NCBI GenBank assembly: GCA_964545855.1
Contig: CAZJHD010000015.1
Coordinates: 24,634-88,633, forward strand
Direction of reading: 5' to 3'
Length of the DNA: 64,000 bases
Source: CAZJHD01 sp964545855
GTDB lineage: Bacteria; Planctomycetota; UBA1135; JACQFD01
The position numbers and the translations under genes were made by a program. The notes under the pieces were generated by a model that saw only the letters and a program-made list of their open reading frames with translations, was not told the DNA's origin and searched no databases. Position 1 is the stretch's first letter. Each line of letters begins with the position of its first letter. Positions 17,424 through 26,880 of this stretch are shown in pieces.

Positions 17424-18482
17424 GTGGGACATCCCGCGCGCCCCTCGATCATCCGTCTCTTCGCGCTGGCGCTGCTGGCCGCGGCCGCCTGCAGATCGAG
17501 CTGGCGCGAGGTGCGTCGCGATCCAGAGTTCCAGCCGACGGAGGCGCTCCCCCTTCGCATCGCCGTTCTTCCCTTCGAGGATGCGACGGGCGGCACGAGC
17601 CTCCTCCTCTATCCGTTTCTCCCGTTCATCTGGGCGGCGAACCTGCTCACGCTCCGGATTCCCAGGGCGGCCCCCGACACCGCGGTGGGCGCCCGCGTGC
17701 TGACGGAGCTCCTCGCCGCGCGGCTGCGAGGAACGGCCGTCGATCTCGTCGGCTCGACGGAGGTCGAATCTCTTCTCGCGGCGACCGGCTCAGCCACGCT
17801 GCCGGAAGGATTGTCTCCGCGGGAGCTCGGGGAGCGGCTCGGCGTCGACGCCGTGCTCTACGGACGTCTCCTCGGCTGGAGCGGACGTTACTACGTCGTC
17901 GAGGCGCACACCGTCGTCGAGGCGCACGTCCGCATCGTTTCGACCGAGGACGACCGTGAGATCCTCGACGCGTTGATCGGCGTCACCGACCGGGAGGGTC
18001 TGACCGGCGGGCCCACGGGTTGGGTGAGCCTCGCGCTGACCCCGCTCGCGGCGCTCGGGAACGGTCCCTATCGCGCCCTTGCCATCCGCTGGGCCCAGCT
18101 CGCGGGAGATGCCGTCCTCGGCGTGGAGGCTCCCGCTGGCGGCGACGTGCGCATCGAGTTCGCTGCGATCGTGGATCCGCTCTCCGAGACCCTCGCGCCC
18201 GGCGACACGCTCACCGTCGAGGCCCGCGGCACCCCTGGCTGCGCGGCGCACTTCGATCTCGCGACGCTGCGGCGCCGAATCCCCATGATCGAGATCGCGC
18301 GAGCGGAGGCCGACGATCCGTCGGCCGAGGATCTCTCCGTCTACCGCGGGAGCTACCTCGTGTCGGAGGGCGATCGTCTGGAAGGAGGATCCGTCCTGGT
18401 GACGCTCGAACGCGGAGGGCTGCGCGCGACGCGGACTTGTGACGGCGGCCCCGTCGTGATCGGGGCCGCCGGAGGGCGCTGA
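17424..18482 (+). CDS. GNA1162/DUF799-like lipoprotein, paralogue of the preceding gene
   Basis: The 352-residue product has a lipoprotein signal ending LLAAAACRSS, so it should be lipid-anchored. LRIAVLPFEDATGG opens the domain, followed by a hydrophobic insertion (LLLYPFLPFIWAANLLTL). The ELLAARLRGTAVDLVG and GVDAVLYGRLLGWSG segments match the same positions as LPIEG and VDAILVGHGF in the neighbouring gene. A C-terminal beta domain again contains VYRGSYLVSEGDRLEGGSV. Lipoproteins of this type are often recruited to secretion or transport complexes; no such complex is encoded nearby. The start is a GTG with a -10 box directly upstream. Confidence 0.68.
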   Translation: MGHPARPSIIRLFALALLAAAACRSSWREVRRDPEFQPTEALPLRIAVLPFEDATGGTSLLLYPFLPFIWAANLLTLRIPRAAPDTAVGARVLTELLAARLRGTAVDLVGSTEVESLLAATGSATLPEGLSPRELGERLGVDAVLYGRLLGWSGRYYVVEAHTVVEAHVRIVSTEDDREILDALIGVTDREGLTGGPTGWVSLALTPLAALGNGPYRALAIRWAQLAGDAVLGVEAPAGGDVRIEFAAIVDPLSETLAPGDTLTVEARGTPGCAAHFDLATLRRRIPMIEIARAEADDPSAEDLSVYRGSYLVSEGDRLEGGSVLVTLERGGLRATRTCDGGPVVIGAAGGR

Positions 18483-18542
18483 TCGGGCGTTCGCTTCGCT
18501 ACGTGGGAGAGCGCTTCGCGCGTTCTTCGATGCGATGCTCCG

Positions 18543-18993
18543 ATGGGCACACTTCAGCCCAAGGACACCAACGCGTCACGACGCCGGAGCCGCATTCGAC
18601 GTGAACGCCCCGGTGACGATCGATTCGGCGACTTCTCGCGGACGGTGATCCTCGAGTCGAGCCACCAGGGGACGGTCTTCCGCTTCCGCGACTCCCCGAT
18701 GAACCTGGTCCTCCGACCGAAGATCGAGGGATCCAGCCGCGGCTCGCTGCGCGTCTTCGTGCGCCGCGCGACGCTCACGAACCAGATCCCTCTGGATGGC
18801 GAGATCGAGATCCACTTCCGCGCGACCGGGATGCGGGCTCTCGAGCGCGCGCGTCGTGATCCGGTTCGGCCAGTCCGACTCGATCCTCCTTCGTAGCGGA
18901 TTCCAGACCTCGGGAGTGGTGCCCACGTCGGTCGACACCGTCCGCGTCGCGTTCGGGCCGGTCTTCGATCGACTGATCGACGTCGCTCCGTAG
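18543..18993 (+). pseudogene. hypothetical gene broken by frameshift(s)
   Basis: Two overlapping frames on the plus strand look like pieces of one protein. The first (from 18543) reads well from TVILESSHQGTVFRFRDSP to DGEIEIHFRATGMRALERA, then derails. The second frame continues with ARVVIRFGQSDSILLRSGFQ to a natural stop at 18993 with VAFGPVFDRLIDVAP. The switch falls in a GCGCGCGCG run at 18844-18852. A further frame change around 18640-18650 may exist, because AAFDVNAPVTIDSATSRG in a third frame also looks coding. I do not recognise the protein. Either a decayed gene or a sequencing error in the GC repeat would explain it. Confidence 0.45.
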
Positions 18994-18999
18994 CTCCAC

Positions 19000-19033
19000 G
19001 ACGGGCCGGCGGCTCTCGAGCTGCCGGCCCGTC
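19000..19033. terminator. strong hairpin between convergent genes
   Basis: GACGGGCCGGCGGCT (19000-19014) pairs with the sequence at 19019-19033 over 15 bp including one G-T pair, closing a CTCG tetraloop. It lies between a plus-strand stop at 18993 and a minus-strand stop at 19050, so it could terminate both. There is no U-tract. Confidence 0.6.
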
Positions 19034-19049
19034 CTGCTTCCGGCGCCGC

Positions 19050-19487
19050 TCAGCCTCCGGCGGGCGCGTCCCAGTAGGCCCCTGGCCGGTACGTCCCGAA
19101 GTACCACTGGTGGCCCTCCGGGTCGCGGACCATGAATCCGCGCGAGCCGTACTCCTCGTCCTTCAGCGGCTCGATCATCTCCGCGCCCGCCGCGATCGCG
19201 CGCGCGTAGAGCGAGTCCGGATCCTCCACGCGCACGCAGAGCGCCTGGCACACGGAGCCGCCCAGCCGCTTCGGGCCGACGCGCCGCTTCTCGGTCTTCG
19301 ACGAGCTGACCATGATCACGCCGGATCCGAGCGTGAGCTCCGAGTGCATGACCGACCCCTCGGGCCCCGGCACGACGAGTCGCGCGCGGAACCCGAAGGC
19401 GCGACCGAGCCACTCGATGGCAGCCGGCGCATCGTCGTAGGAGAGCGACGGGTAGAAGTTCGGGATGTCGCGGTCCGGCTCGGCCAT
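19050..19487 (-). CDS. VOC-family (glyoxalase/bleomycin-resistance-like) protein
   Basis: The 145-residue product is a single VOC domain: PNFYPSLSYDDAPAAIEWLGRAFGF opening strand-helix (shown in part: YPSLSYDDAPAAIEWL), then GSVMHSELTLGSGVIMV, a central VCQALCVRVEDPDSLYARA and a closing FMVRDPEGHQWYFGTY. H47 or a neighbouring position and the E/D residues of the last strand could supply a metal site. The pattern is closest to the PhnB or YP_-like subgroup of glyoxalase-fold proteins of unknown substrate. It is convergent with the broken gene and separated from it by the terminator hairpin. Confidence 0.87.
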   Translation of the reverse strand: MAEPDRDIPNFYPSLSYDDAPAAIEWLGRAFGFRARLVVPGPEGSVMHSELTLGSGVIMVSSSKTEKRRVGPKRLGGSVCQALCVRVEDPDSLYARAIAAGAEMIEPLKDEEYGSRGFMVRDPEGHQWYFGTYRPGAYWDAPAGG

Positions 19488-19572
19488 GGGGCGCCTCCGA
19501 GGCAGAGACTACCAGCCGGATCTCGGGCTCCCCCGTTGCGGCGCCGCATGCGCGCCGCCATCGTCGCGGGCC

Positions 19573-22500
19573 ATGGGATGGCTCCCGCTCGGCCTCGGTG
19601 CATCGGTCCTCACGATCCTCGCGAGCGGCGCACTGGCCCAGTCGCCGCCGCGCGTCTTCCTGCGCGGCGGGCCCAAGACGCACGGCGAGGGACAGCACGA
19701 CCACCCGCGCTTCGTCGAGGAGTGGAAGACGCTGCTGGCGGAGCGGGGCGCCGTGGTCGAAGGCGCGCTCCGCTTCCCGACCGCCGAGGAACTGGCGCGC
19801 ACCGACGTCCTCGTTCTCTACGCCGCCGAGGGCGCGTCGATCCACGGCGAGGAGCGCGCGCGGCTGGAGGAGTGGATGGAGCGCGGCGGCGGCCTCGTGG
19901 TGATCCACGACGCGGTCTGCGGCGACGACCCGCAGTGGTTCCAGTCTCTTGCCGGCGGCGCCTGGGAGCACGGCCACTCGAAGTGGCTCGAGGGCCCGAT
20001 CGGTCTCTGCTTCGCCGACCGCGAGCACCCGATCACGAAGGGCGTCGCGAACTTCGACCTCGACGACGAGATCTACTTCGATCTCCACGTCGATCCGAGG
20101 GCGCACGTCCTCGCGCACGCGTTCCACACGCCCTTCGACGTGACGCCGCAGATGTGGACCTTCGAGCGCGGCGCGGGTCGCGCCCTCGTCTCGATCCAGG
20201 GCCACCGCCACGCGTCCTTCTCCCACGGCGCGTGGCGCACGCTGCTGCTGCGCGGCATCGCCTGGGCAGCGCAGCGCGACGCCGACCTGCTCACGACGCC
20301 GGCCGAGCGCGAGGCGCTCGCCTACCCCGAGGGCGGCCCGCTGCGCCCCGACGCCGCCGCGTCGGCGCTCCGCGTGCACGAGGACTTCACGATCGAGCTC
20401 GCCGCGGCGGAGCCGCTCGTCGTGAATCCGATCTCCATGGACTGGGATCCGCAGGGCCGCCTCTGGGTCGCCTGCACGCCCGGCTATCCCGACAAGGCCC
20501 GGTTCTCCGGCGTGCCGCCCCACGACCGCATCGTCGTGCTCACGGACCGCGACGCCGACGGCCGCATGGACGAGGCGAAGACCTTCGCCGACGGCCTCGA
20601 TCTCGTCACCTCCTTCGTCCTCTACCGCGACGGCGTGATCGCGAGCGCCGCGCCCGACATCCTCTACCTCGAAGACACCGACGGAGACGGCGTCGCCGAT
20701 GCGCGCAGCGTCGTCTTCACGGGCTTCGGCTTCGGCGACACGCATGCCGTCGTCAGCAACTTCCGCCAGGGCCTCGACGGCTGGATCTACGCGACGCAGG
20801 GCTACAGCGGAAACGCGTCGCGCGACATCCGGAACTCGCTCGGGCAGAGCTTCGGCGCCATCGGCAACGGCCTCTTCCGCTTCCGTTCCGACGGCAGCGC
20901 GATCGAGATGGTCTCGTCCTACGGGTCGAACACCTGGGGCGTCGACATCGCGTGGGACGGCGAGATCTTCTTCACGATGGCGAACGGCTCGCACCTGCGG
21001 CACGTCGTGCTGCCGGAGCACAGCGCCGCGCCGGGGACCTTCCGCGGCCTCGAGAGCTGGAAGGACGTGACCGACCACGACCGCGTCTTCCCGCTGGTGC
21101 ATCACGACCGGCCTCCCTACGTGCAGATCGACTTCGTCGGCGGCTTCACCGGCGCGTCGGGGTCCTGCCTCTACGACGGCGGCGCGTGGCCGGCGGACTG
21201 GGACGGCAACCACTTCGTCTGCGAGCCGACGGTGAACCTCGTGCATCGCGACCTGCTCGTGCCCGACGGCGTCACCTTCCGCGCGAGCAAGGCGAAGAAC
21301 GAGGAGGACGAGGAATTCCTCGCGGCCACCGACCTCTGGTTCCGGCCCGTCCACGCGCGCGTCGGGCCCGACGGCGCGCTCTGGATCCTCGACTTCTCGA
21401 ACCAGGCGGCGATCCACAACGACACGCGCGGACCGAAGCACGGCCCGACGAACGCCGCCGTGCGCCCCGACCGCGACCACGACCACGGGCGGATCTGGCG
21501 GATCCAGCACCGGGCGGCGAGTCCGCAGCCGGTGCCCCGCCTCGCCGGCGCGAGCCCGGCGGATCTCGTGGCGGCTCTCGAACATCGCAACGGCTGGGTC
21601 CGCGCGACGGCGGCGCGGCTGCTGATGGAGACGCCCGCGCCGAGGTCGAGCCCGGAGCTCTTTCGCATGGCGACGGAGAGCCCGTCGCCCGCCGCACGTA
21701 TTCGCGCGCTCTGGATCCACGCGAGAGCGGGCTTCCCATCCGATCCCGAGAAGGACCCCTACCTCATCGCGGCGATCGGCGATCCGAGCCCCATCGTCCG
21801 GCGAAATGCAGTACGCGCCGTCGCACGGACCCTCGGCACCGTCGAGCCATCGCCAAGTCTCCTGGGCGTGCTCTCGAAGCTTGCCTGCGATTCGGACCCT
21901 CGCATGCGCCTCACGGCGATCACCGCTCTCAGAGCGCCGGATCAGCTGCCTCACGTTTCGTGGATCTCTCTGCTCATGGCTTGGCTCATGGTCGAGGATC
22001 CCTGGACGCGGTCCTCCATCACCGGACTCGCACGGAGCAAGGGACTCGCTCGGGATCTCGACTCGATCCTGAAGGCCCTCGGGGGGCCCATCCCGGAGGA
22101 CTTCCTCGTGGAATTCGCGGCGGGCATCGCCGTTCGTTCCGAGAGCTCCGAGCTCTCGCGGCTTCTCCAGGTCCTCGCGGAGCAGCCGGTCGAGCTCGCG
22201 CCGGTCGTCGCCGGACTCATCCGCCGATTCACGATCGAGCTTCCGACCGCTGCCACCGCCCCCCCTGGCATCGCACCACAGCTCGCCCGGCTCCTCCGCC
22301 ATCCTGACCCCTCCGTCGCCATCGCCACGCTCCCGCTCGCCGCGCGGTGGGACGCGAGGGGTGATCTCTCGAACGAGGTCACCGCCCTCGGCGATCGCCT
22401 CCTCGCGCTCCTCCGCGACGAGAGCACGCCCGACGCGCCGGCTCTCGAAGCCCTGCGCGCGCTCCTCGCCATCGACGCGCGGCGCGCCGCCGCCCTCGAG

Positions 22501-24504
22501 GCCGCCGCGACGCTGCTCGCGCCGCGCCGCGCCGCCGAGACGCAGTCGGCCGCCGTCGACGCGCTCGGCGCCATCTCCGATCCCGCCGCCGGCGCGCTCC
22601 TCGCCAATGGCTACGCCTCCCTCGGAACCGCGGCGCGCGGGCGCGCCTTCGAGCGCCTCGTCGCGCGACCCGCCTGGACGGCGGCACTCCTCGACGAGCT
22701 GCGCGAGGAGCGGCTGTCGGCGAACGACCTCGGTCCCGCCGGTCTCGACCGCCTGCGCCACCACCCCGACGCCGCGACGGCGGCGCGCGCGCGGGAGGTC
22801 CTCGACGCGCTCGACGGCGGCGCCGAGACGAAGAACGTCGAGGAGTGGATCGCGAAGCTCCTCCCCATCGCGCAACAGCCCGGCGACGCGGCCCGCGGCC
22901 GCGAGATCTTCCGGACGAACTGCTTCTCCTGCCACGCCGTCGCGGGCGAGGGCGGGAAGATGGGCCCCGACCTCACGGGCATGGGTGCGCACGGCGCGCG
23001 CGCGCTGCTGCCGATCGTCCTCGACCCGAGCCGCACCGTGGAGGCGAGCTACGTCGAGTACGCCGCCGAGACCAAGGACGAGCGCCTCTTCACCGGCATC
23101 CTCGCGCGCGAGAGCGCCGACTCGGTGGTCCTCCGCAGCACCGCGGGCGATCAGGAGATCCGCCGCGCCGATCTCCTCTCGCTCCGCTCCACGGGCCGCT
23201 CGCCGATGCCGACGGGCTTCGAGACGCTCGGCGGCGAATCGCTCCGCGATCTCTTCGCCTTCCTCGCCGGCGACGCGGAAGGATTCCGCGTCCTCGATCT
23301 CAAGCCGCTCTTCACGGCGAGTACGCGCGAAGGCCTCTACGACCCGAAGCGCGATCCGAACCGCATGGAGCTCGCGCGCACGGGCCTCGTGCGCGTCGAG
23401 GGCGTGCCCTTCGACGTCGTCGATCCCGCCCGCGGCAAGAACGCCCTCGTCCTGAAGGGAGGCCGCGTCGCCGGCTGGCGCTCCAAGGAGGAGATGCCCC
23501 GTCGCGTCGAGGTGCCCGTGGGCCTCGCCGTCGCACGCGTCCATGCGCTCTCGGGCATCGCCGCCTGGGGACACCCCTGCACCACCGACGAGCGCCCCAT
23601 CGTGCTGTGGACCTGGGTCTACGCCGACGGCGAGCGCGAGGAGGCGGTGCTCCGCGACGGCGTCGAGTTCGCCGACTGGATCCGGCGCGTCGACGTGCCG
23701 GGCTCCGCGTGGGTCGACCTCGTGAGAAAGGGCAGCCCCGGCCAGGTGCGCCTGTTCTCGGTGGCGCCATCGCGCGCCGTCCCCGTCGAGAAGATCGTGC
23801 TCGCGAGCTACGACGACGACCGCGCGCCGACCTTCCTCGCCCTCACGGCGGAGCTGCCGGGCCGAGCCGAGGAGCCGGCCGAAGTGCTCCTCGTCGGCGG
23901 CGGCTCGAGCCACGACTTCGCGAAGTGGTGGGGAGGGAGCGACCTCGCGCTCCTCGGCGACGGAACGACCGCGCGCTACACGGAGGACCCGAAGTCGCTC
24001 GCGGCACGCATCCCCGCCGCGCGGCTCCTCGTGCTCGCGAACAACCAGCCGATCCCCGCCGACGCGCGCCGCGAGGTCCACGGCCTCGTCGAGCGCGGCG
24101 GCGGGCTCCTGCTCCTCCACCCGGCCACGTGGTTCAACTGGGCCGACTGGCCCGAGTTCAACGCGCGCCTCGTCGGCGGCGGATCCCGGAGCCACGAGAC
24201 CTACGGCGAGTTCGAGGTGCGCGTCGTCGACGCGTCGCATCCGCTCGCCGAGGGCCTTCCCGAGACCTTTCGCGTGAAGGACGAGCTCTACCGCTTCGAG
24301 CGCGAGCCTTCGGGTCCCGAACTCCACGTCGTCGCCGTCGGCCGCTCGCTCGCGACGGGCGCCGAGTTCCCCGTCGTCTGGACCGTCGAGCGCGCGAGCG
24401 GCCGCACCGCCTGCATCACGCTCGGCCACGACGGCGCCGCCCACGAGCATCCCGCCTACCGCACGCTCCTCCGCAACGCCGCCCGCTGGCTGCGCGCCCG
24501 ATGA
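19573..24504 (+). CDS. ThuA / PVC membrane-bound dehydrogenase / HEAT / cytochrome c / ThuA multidomain secreted protein
   Basis: This 1643-residue exported protein starts with a signal peptide (1-23, ending SGALAQ). An N-terminal ThuA trehalose-utilisation domain (about 25-245; LVVIHDAVCGDD, GHRHASFSHG) is followed by a PVC-type membrane-bound dehydrogenase beta-propeller (about 265-670; SMDWDPQGRLWVACTPGY, GPDGALWILDFSNQAAIHN), a HEAT-like helical region (about 690-1090), and a cytochrome c domain with one haem site CFSCH at 1117-1121 plus GGKMGPDLTG. A second ThuA-like domain closes it (about 1430-1643; HPATWFNWADWPEFNARL). Such proteins are a hallmark of Planctomycetota and are thought to act in extracytoplasmic sugar oxidation. 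The start was chosen for its signal peptide. Its stop overlaps the next start (ATGA). Confidence 0.92.
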   Translation: MGWLPLGLGASVLTILASGALAQSPPRVFLRGGPKTHGEGQHDHPRFVEEWKTLLAERGAVVEGALRFPTAEELARTDVLVLYAAEGASIHGEERARLEEWMERGGGLVVIHDAVCGDDPQWFQSLAGGAWEHGHSKWLEGPIGLCFADREHPITKGVANFDLDDEIYFDLHVDPRAHVLAHAFHTPFDVTPQMWTFERGAGRALVSIQGHRHASFSHGAWRTLLLRGIAWAAQRDADLLTTPAEREALAYPEGGPLRPDAAASALRVHEDFTIELAAAEPLVVNPISMDWDPQGRLWVACTPGYPDKARFSGVPPHDRIVVLTDRDADGRMDEAKTFADGLDLVTSFVLYRDGVIASAAPDILYLEDTDGDGVADARSVVFTGFGFGDTHAVVSNFRQGLDGWIYATQGYSGNASRDIRNSLGQSFGAIGNGLFRFRSDGSAIEMVSSYGSNTWGVDIAWDGEIFFTMANGSHLRHVVLPEHSAAPGTFRGLESWKDVTDHDRVFPLVHHDRPPYVQIDFVGGFTGASGSCLYDGGAWPADWDGNHFVCEPTVNLVHRDLLVPDGVTFRASKAKNEEDEEFLAATDLWFRPVHARVGPDGALWILDFSNQAAIHNDTRGPKHGPTNAAVRPDRDHDHGRIWRIQHRAASPQPVPRLAGASPADLVAALEHRNGWVRATAARLLMETPAPRSSPELFRMATESPSPAARIRALWIHARAGFPSDPEKDPYLIAAIGDPSPIVRRNAVRAVARTLGTVEPSPSLLGVLSKLACDSDPRMRLTAITALRAPDQLPHVSWISLLMAWLMVEDPWTRSSITGLARSKGLARDLDSILKALGGPIPEDFLVEFAAGIAVRSESSELSRLLQVLAEQPVELAPVVAGLIRRFTIELPTAATAPPGIAPQLARLLRHPDPSVAIATLPLAARWDARGDLSNEVTALGDRLLALLRDESTPDAPALEALRALLAIDARRAAALEAAATLLAPRRAAETQSAAVDALGAISDPAAGALLANGYASLGTAARGRAFERLVARPAWTAALLDELREERLSANDLGPAGLDRLRHHPDAATAARAREVLDALDGGAETKNVEEWIAKLLPIAQQPGDAARGREIFRTNCFSCHAVAGEGGKMGPDLTGMGAHGARALLPIVLDPSRTVEASYVEYAAETKDERLFTGILARESADSVVLRSTAGDQEIRRADLLSLRSTGRSPMPTGFETLGGESLRDLFAFLAGDAEGFRVLDLKPLFTASTREGLYDPKRDPNRMELARTGLVRVEGVPFDVVDPARGKNALVLKGGRVAGWRSKEEMPRRVEVPVGLAVARVHALSGIAAWGHPCTTDERPIVLWTWVYADGEREEAVLRDGVEFADWIRRVDVPGSAWVDLVRKGSPGQVRLFSVAPSRAVPVEKIVLASYDDDRAPTFLALTAELPGRAEEPAEVLLVGGGSSHDFAKWWGGSDLALLGDGTTARYTEDPKSLAARIPAARLLVLANNQPIPADARREVHGLVERGGGLLLLHPATWFNWADWPEFNARLVGGGSRSHETYGEFEVRVVDASHPLAEGLPETFRVKDELYRFEREPSGPELHVVAVGRSLATGAEFPVVWTVERASGRTACITLGHDGAAHEHPAYRTLLRNAARWLRAR

Positions 24505-25379
24505 CGAAGACTCCGCCCGTCGACAACTCCCGCAAGGGCATCCTGAAGCGCTTCCGCGCGCAGATCGCGCGGGGCGAGGCCATCGTCGGCGGTGGCGCCG
24601 GCACCGGCATCTCGGCGAAGAGCGAGGAGGCGGGCGGGATCGATCTGCTGATCGTCTACAACTCGGGGCGCTACCGGATGGCGGGGCGCGGGTCGACGGC
24701 GGGTCTCATGCCCTATGGCAACGCGAACCAGATCGTTCGCGAGATGGCCTACGAGATCCTCCCCGTCGTGAAGCACACGCCGGTGCTCGCCGGCGTCTGC
24801 GGCACCGACCCCTTCATGATGCCGAAGCTCTTCCTGCGCGAGCTGAAGGAGCTCGGCTACGCGGGCATCCAGAACTTCCCGACGGTGGGCCTCATCGAGG
24901 GCGAGCTGCGCGCGACGCTGGAGGAGACGGGCATGAGCTACCAGCTCGAGGTGGACGTGACGGCCCTCGCCCACGAGATGGACCTGCTCACGACCCCCTA
25001 CGTCTTCGACGTCGAGGAAGCGCGCCGGATGACCCGCGCCGGCGCCGACATCGTCGTGGCGCACATGGGCTGCACGAGCGGCGGCACCATCGGCGCGAAG
25101 ACCGTGAAGACCCTCGACTCGTGCGTCGCGCGCATCCAAGCGATCGTGGATGCCTGCAAGGAGATCCGCAGCGACGTGATCTGCCTCTGCCACGGCGGCC
25201 CCATCGCCATGCCGCCGGACGCGCAGTACGTGATCGACCGCGTGCGCGGGATCGACGGCTTCTACGGCGCGAGCTCGACGGAGCGCTTCCCCACGGAGGT
25301 CGCCATCAAGAAGCAGATCGAGGAGTTCAAGCGCATCCGGCTGCCGAAGGGGCGGCGGCCTACGGGATCGCGAGGGTGA
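24501..25379 (+). CDS. phosphoenolpyruvate hydrolase-like TIM-barrel protein
   Basis: The 292-residue product matches the PEP_hydrolase/TIM-barrel signal transduction family (the C-terminal half of plant and fungal Tm-1-like proteins). Recognisable pieces are RAQIARGEAIVGGGAGTGISAK, IDLLIVYNSGRYRMAGRGS, LPVVKHTPVLAGVCGTDPF, GIQNFPTVGLIEG, VAHMGCTSGGTIGAK and GFYGASSTERFPTEVAI. The fold belongs to the PEP mutase/isocitrate lyase superfamily; the substrate in bacteria is not settled. The start codon overlaps the stop of the ThuA-dehydrogenase gene, so expression is coupled, which hints at shared carbohydrate catabolism. Its 3' end overlaps the convergent FG-GAP gene by 20 bp. The usual UPF0261 partner gene is missing. 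Confidence 0.88.
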   Translation: MTKTPPVDNSRKGILKRFRAQIARGEAIVGGGAGTGISAKSEEAGGIDLLIVYNSGRYRMAGRGSTAGLMPYGNANQIVREMAYEILPVVKHTPVLAGVCGTDPFMMPKLFLRELKELGYAGIQNFPTVGLIEGELRATLEETGMSYQLEVDVTALAHEMDLLTTPYVFDVEEARRMTRAGADIVVAHMGCTSGGTIGAKTVKTLDSCVARIQAIVDACKEIRSDVICLCHGGPIAMPPDAQYVIDRVRGIDGFYGASSTERFPTEVAIKKQIEEFKRIRLPKGRRPTGSRG

Positions 25380-26880
25380 GTCCCCGCGTCGAGACGATGC
25401 CGAAGAACGACACGCTGCACGTCGAGAAGAAGGGCTCCACGAAGATCGTCTGCCCCTTGTAGGTCTTCCCCGAGAGCGACGGGTTGTTGGGGATCGGCGC
25501 CGGCGCGATCGCGCTCCCCGTCACGTCGGAGAACATGTCGAGCGTGTAGACCTCCGCCGAGAGGATCAGGTCGACATGGAGGAGCGCGCCGATCCCGAAG
25601 GGGTCCGCCCCCACGGGATCGGAGACGTCCGTCACGAGGACGAGGCCAAGGGCTTTCGGCGGCGCGTTCGTGCCCGTGATGCGGAACGACGCGTTCCCGA
25701 GCGACGGCGTGCCGCTCCCGTGGAGGCCGAGGCGCCCCTGGCACCCCGGCGTGCCCGTCCCGAACGTGCCGATGCCGGCCGGACTCACCGTCGTGTTGCG
25801 ATGCACTCCGAGCTGCGAGAGCGCGCCGTAGAGCGTCGCCACGTCGAGCTTGCCGTCGTGATCGAGATCGGCGAGCCGCCCCGCGCCGTTCAGCGCAGAA
25901 GTCGCGAGACTCACGGGCGCGAGGAACGTCCCGATTCCCGAGTTGGCGTTCAGGCTGAGGAGCGCGGTCGTGCCTCCTCCGCTGACGAGATCGGGCGCGC
26001 CGTCCCCCGTCACGTCGTCGAGCACGAGCCATCCGATGCTCGCCGCGTTCAGCGTGGGAACGAGCGGCCCCGGCGCGAAAGCCCCCGTTCCGTTTCCGAG
26101 GAAGACCGGCACGGAGGTCGACAGGAAGGGAAGCGCTGCGAGATCGACGTGCCCGTCCAGATTCACGTCGCCAGCGGCGATCCCGAGAGCGATCGTCGCG
26201 GTCGTGACGGGCGCCGAGAGACCGCCGGCTCCGTTCGCGAGGAGCGTCGAGATCGAGAAGATCTCGGAGACGACGACGTCGAGGACGCCGTCGCCGTTCA
26301 CCGGGAGGACGAGGACACGACCCGGAGCCGCGCTCGTCGGGAACGCGACGGGACTGCCGAGGGCGCCTCCGCCGAGACCGGCGAACTCCTTCACCTCCGC
26401 TGCGGCGCTGGAGGCCGTGACCACGTCAGGGCGTCCATCGCCCGTCACGTCGCCGGCGGCGTGGCTCGAGACGCCTCCCGCGACGGCGATCGTGCTCGGC
26501 GCACCGAGCGTCGTGCTGTCGTTGCCGAGGGCGATCGCGAGCTGTCCCGTGCTGGAGTCCGCGAAGACGAGGTCGAGGTCGCGATCGGCCTCCAAGTCCA
26601 CGAGATTCAGACTCGCCTGGATGACCATTCCCCCGATGCTCGAGGCGGACGTGAATGCTCCCGCGCCGTCTCCGCGAAGGACCTCCGCGGCAAGAGTGCC
26701 GCCCCCGAGGAGGTCGTAGCCTGCGACCAAGTCGAGGAATCCGTCCCGGTCGATGTCTCCGGCTGCGAGCCGCGTCCCACCCGCACCGATCGGGAACGTC
26801 TGATGAGTGAAGCTCTGGGCCGTCGCAGGAGCAGCGAGAGCGGCCAGGACGATGAAGACTCGGGCGAGGATCGGGGTCAT
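25360..26880 (-). CDS. secreted FG-GAP/VCBS repeat protein with conserved C-terminal domain
   Basis: From the ATG at 26880 the 506-residue product has a signal peptide ending PATAQ and a beta-propeller of FG-GAP/VCBS repeats (about 25-365) with the Ca2+-binding pattern D-x-D-x-DG: DIDRDGFLDLVAG, DVTGDGRPDVVTA, DVNLDGHVDLAAL, DVTGDGAPDLVSG, DLDHDGKLDVATL. The last 134 residues are a separate domain starting FGTGTPGCQG and ending GLTLAIP, shared with two other proteins of this window. Extracellular binding to polysaccharide or protein is likely; there is no enzymatic motif. Confidence 0.9.
   Translation of the reverse strand: MTPILARVFIVLAALAAPATAQSFTHQTFPIGAGGTRLAAGDIDRDGFLDLVAGYDLLGGGTLAAEVLRGDGAGAFTSASSIGGMVIQASLNLVDLEADRDLDLVFADSSTGQLAIALGNDSTTLGAPSTIAVAGGVSSHAAGDVTGDGRPDVVTASSAAAEVKEFAGLGGGALGSPVAFPTSAAPGRVLVLPVNGDGVLDVVVSEIFSISTLLANGAGGLSAPVTTATIALGIAAGDVNLDGHVDLAALPFLSTSVPVFLGNGTGAFAPGPLVPTLNAASIGWLVLDDVTGDGAPDLVSGGGTTALLSLNANSGIGTFLAPVSLATSALNGAGRLADLDHDGKLDVATLYGALSQLGVHRNTTVSPAGIGTFGTGTPGCQGRLGLHGSGTPSLGNASFRITGTNAPPKALGLVLVTDVSDPVGADPFGIGALLHVDLILSAEVYTLDMFSDVTGSAIAPAPIPNNPSLSGKTYKGQTIFVEPFFSTCSVSFFGIVSTRGLTLAIP

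Noticed and set aside
18775..24450. 1891-codon open frame on the minus strand
   Set aside because: It is the shadow of the ThuA-dehydrogenase gene in GC-rich sequence: Arg/Ala/Glu-rich, no domains, and it also crosses the VOC gene.
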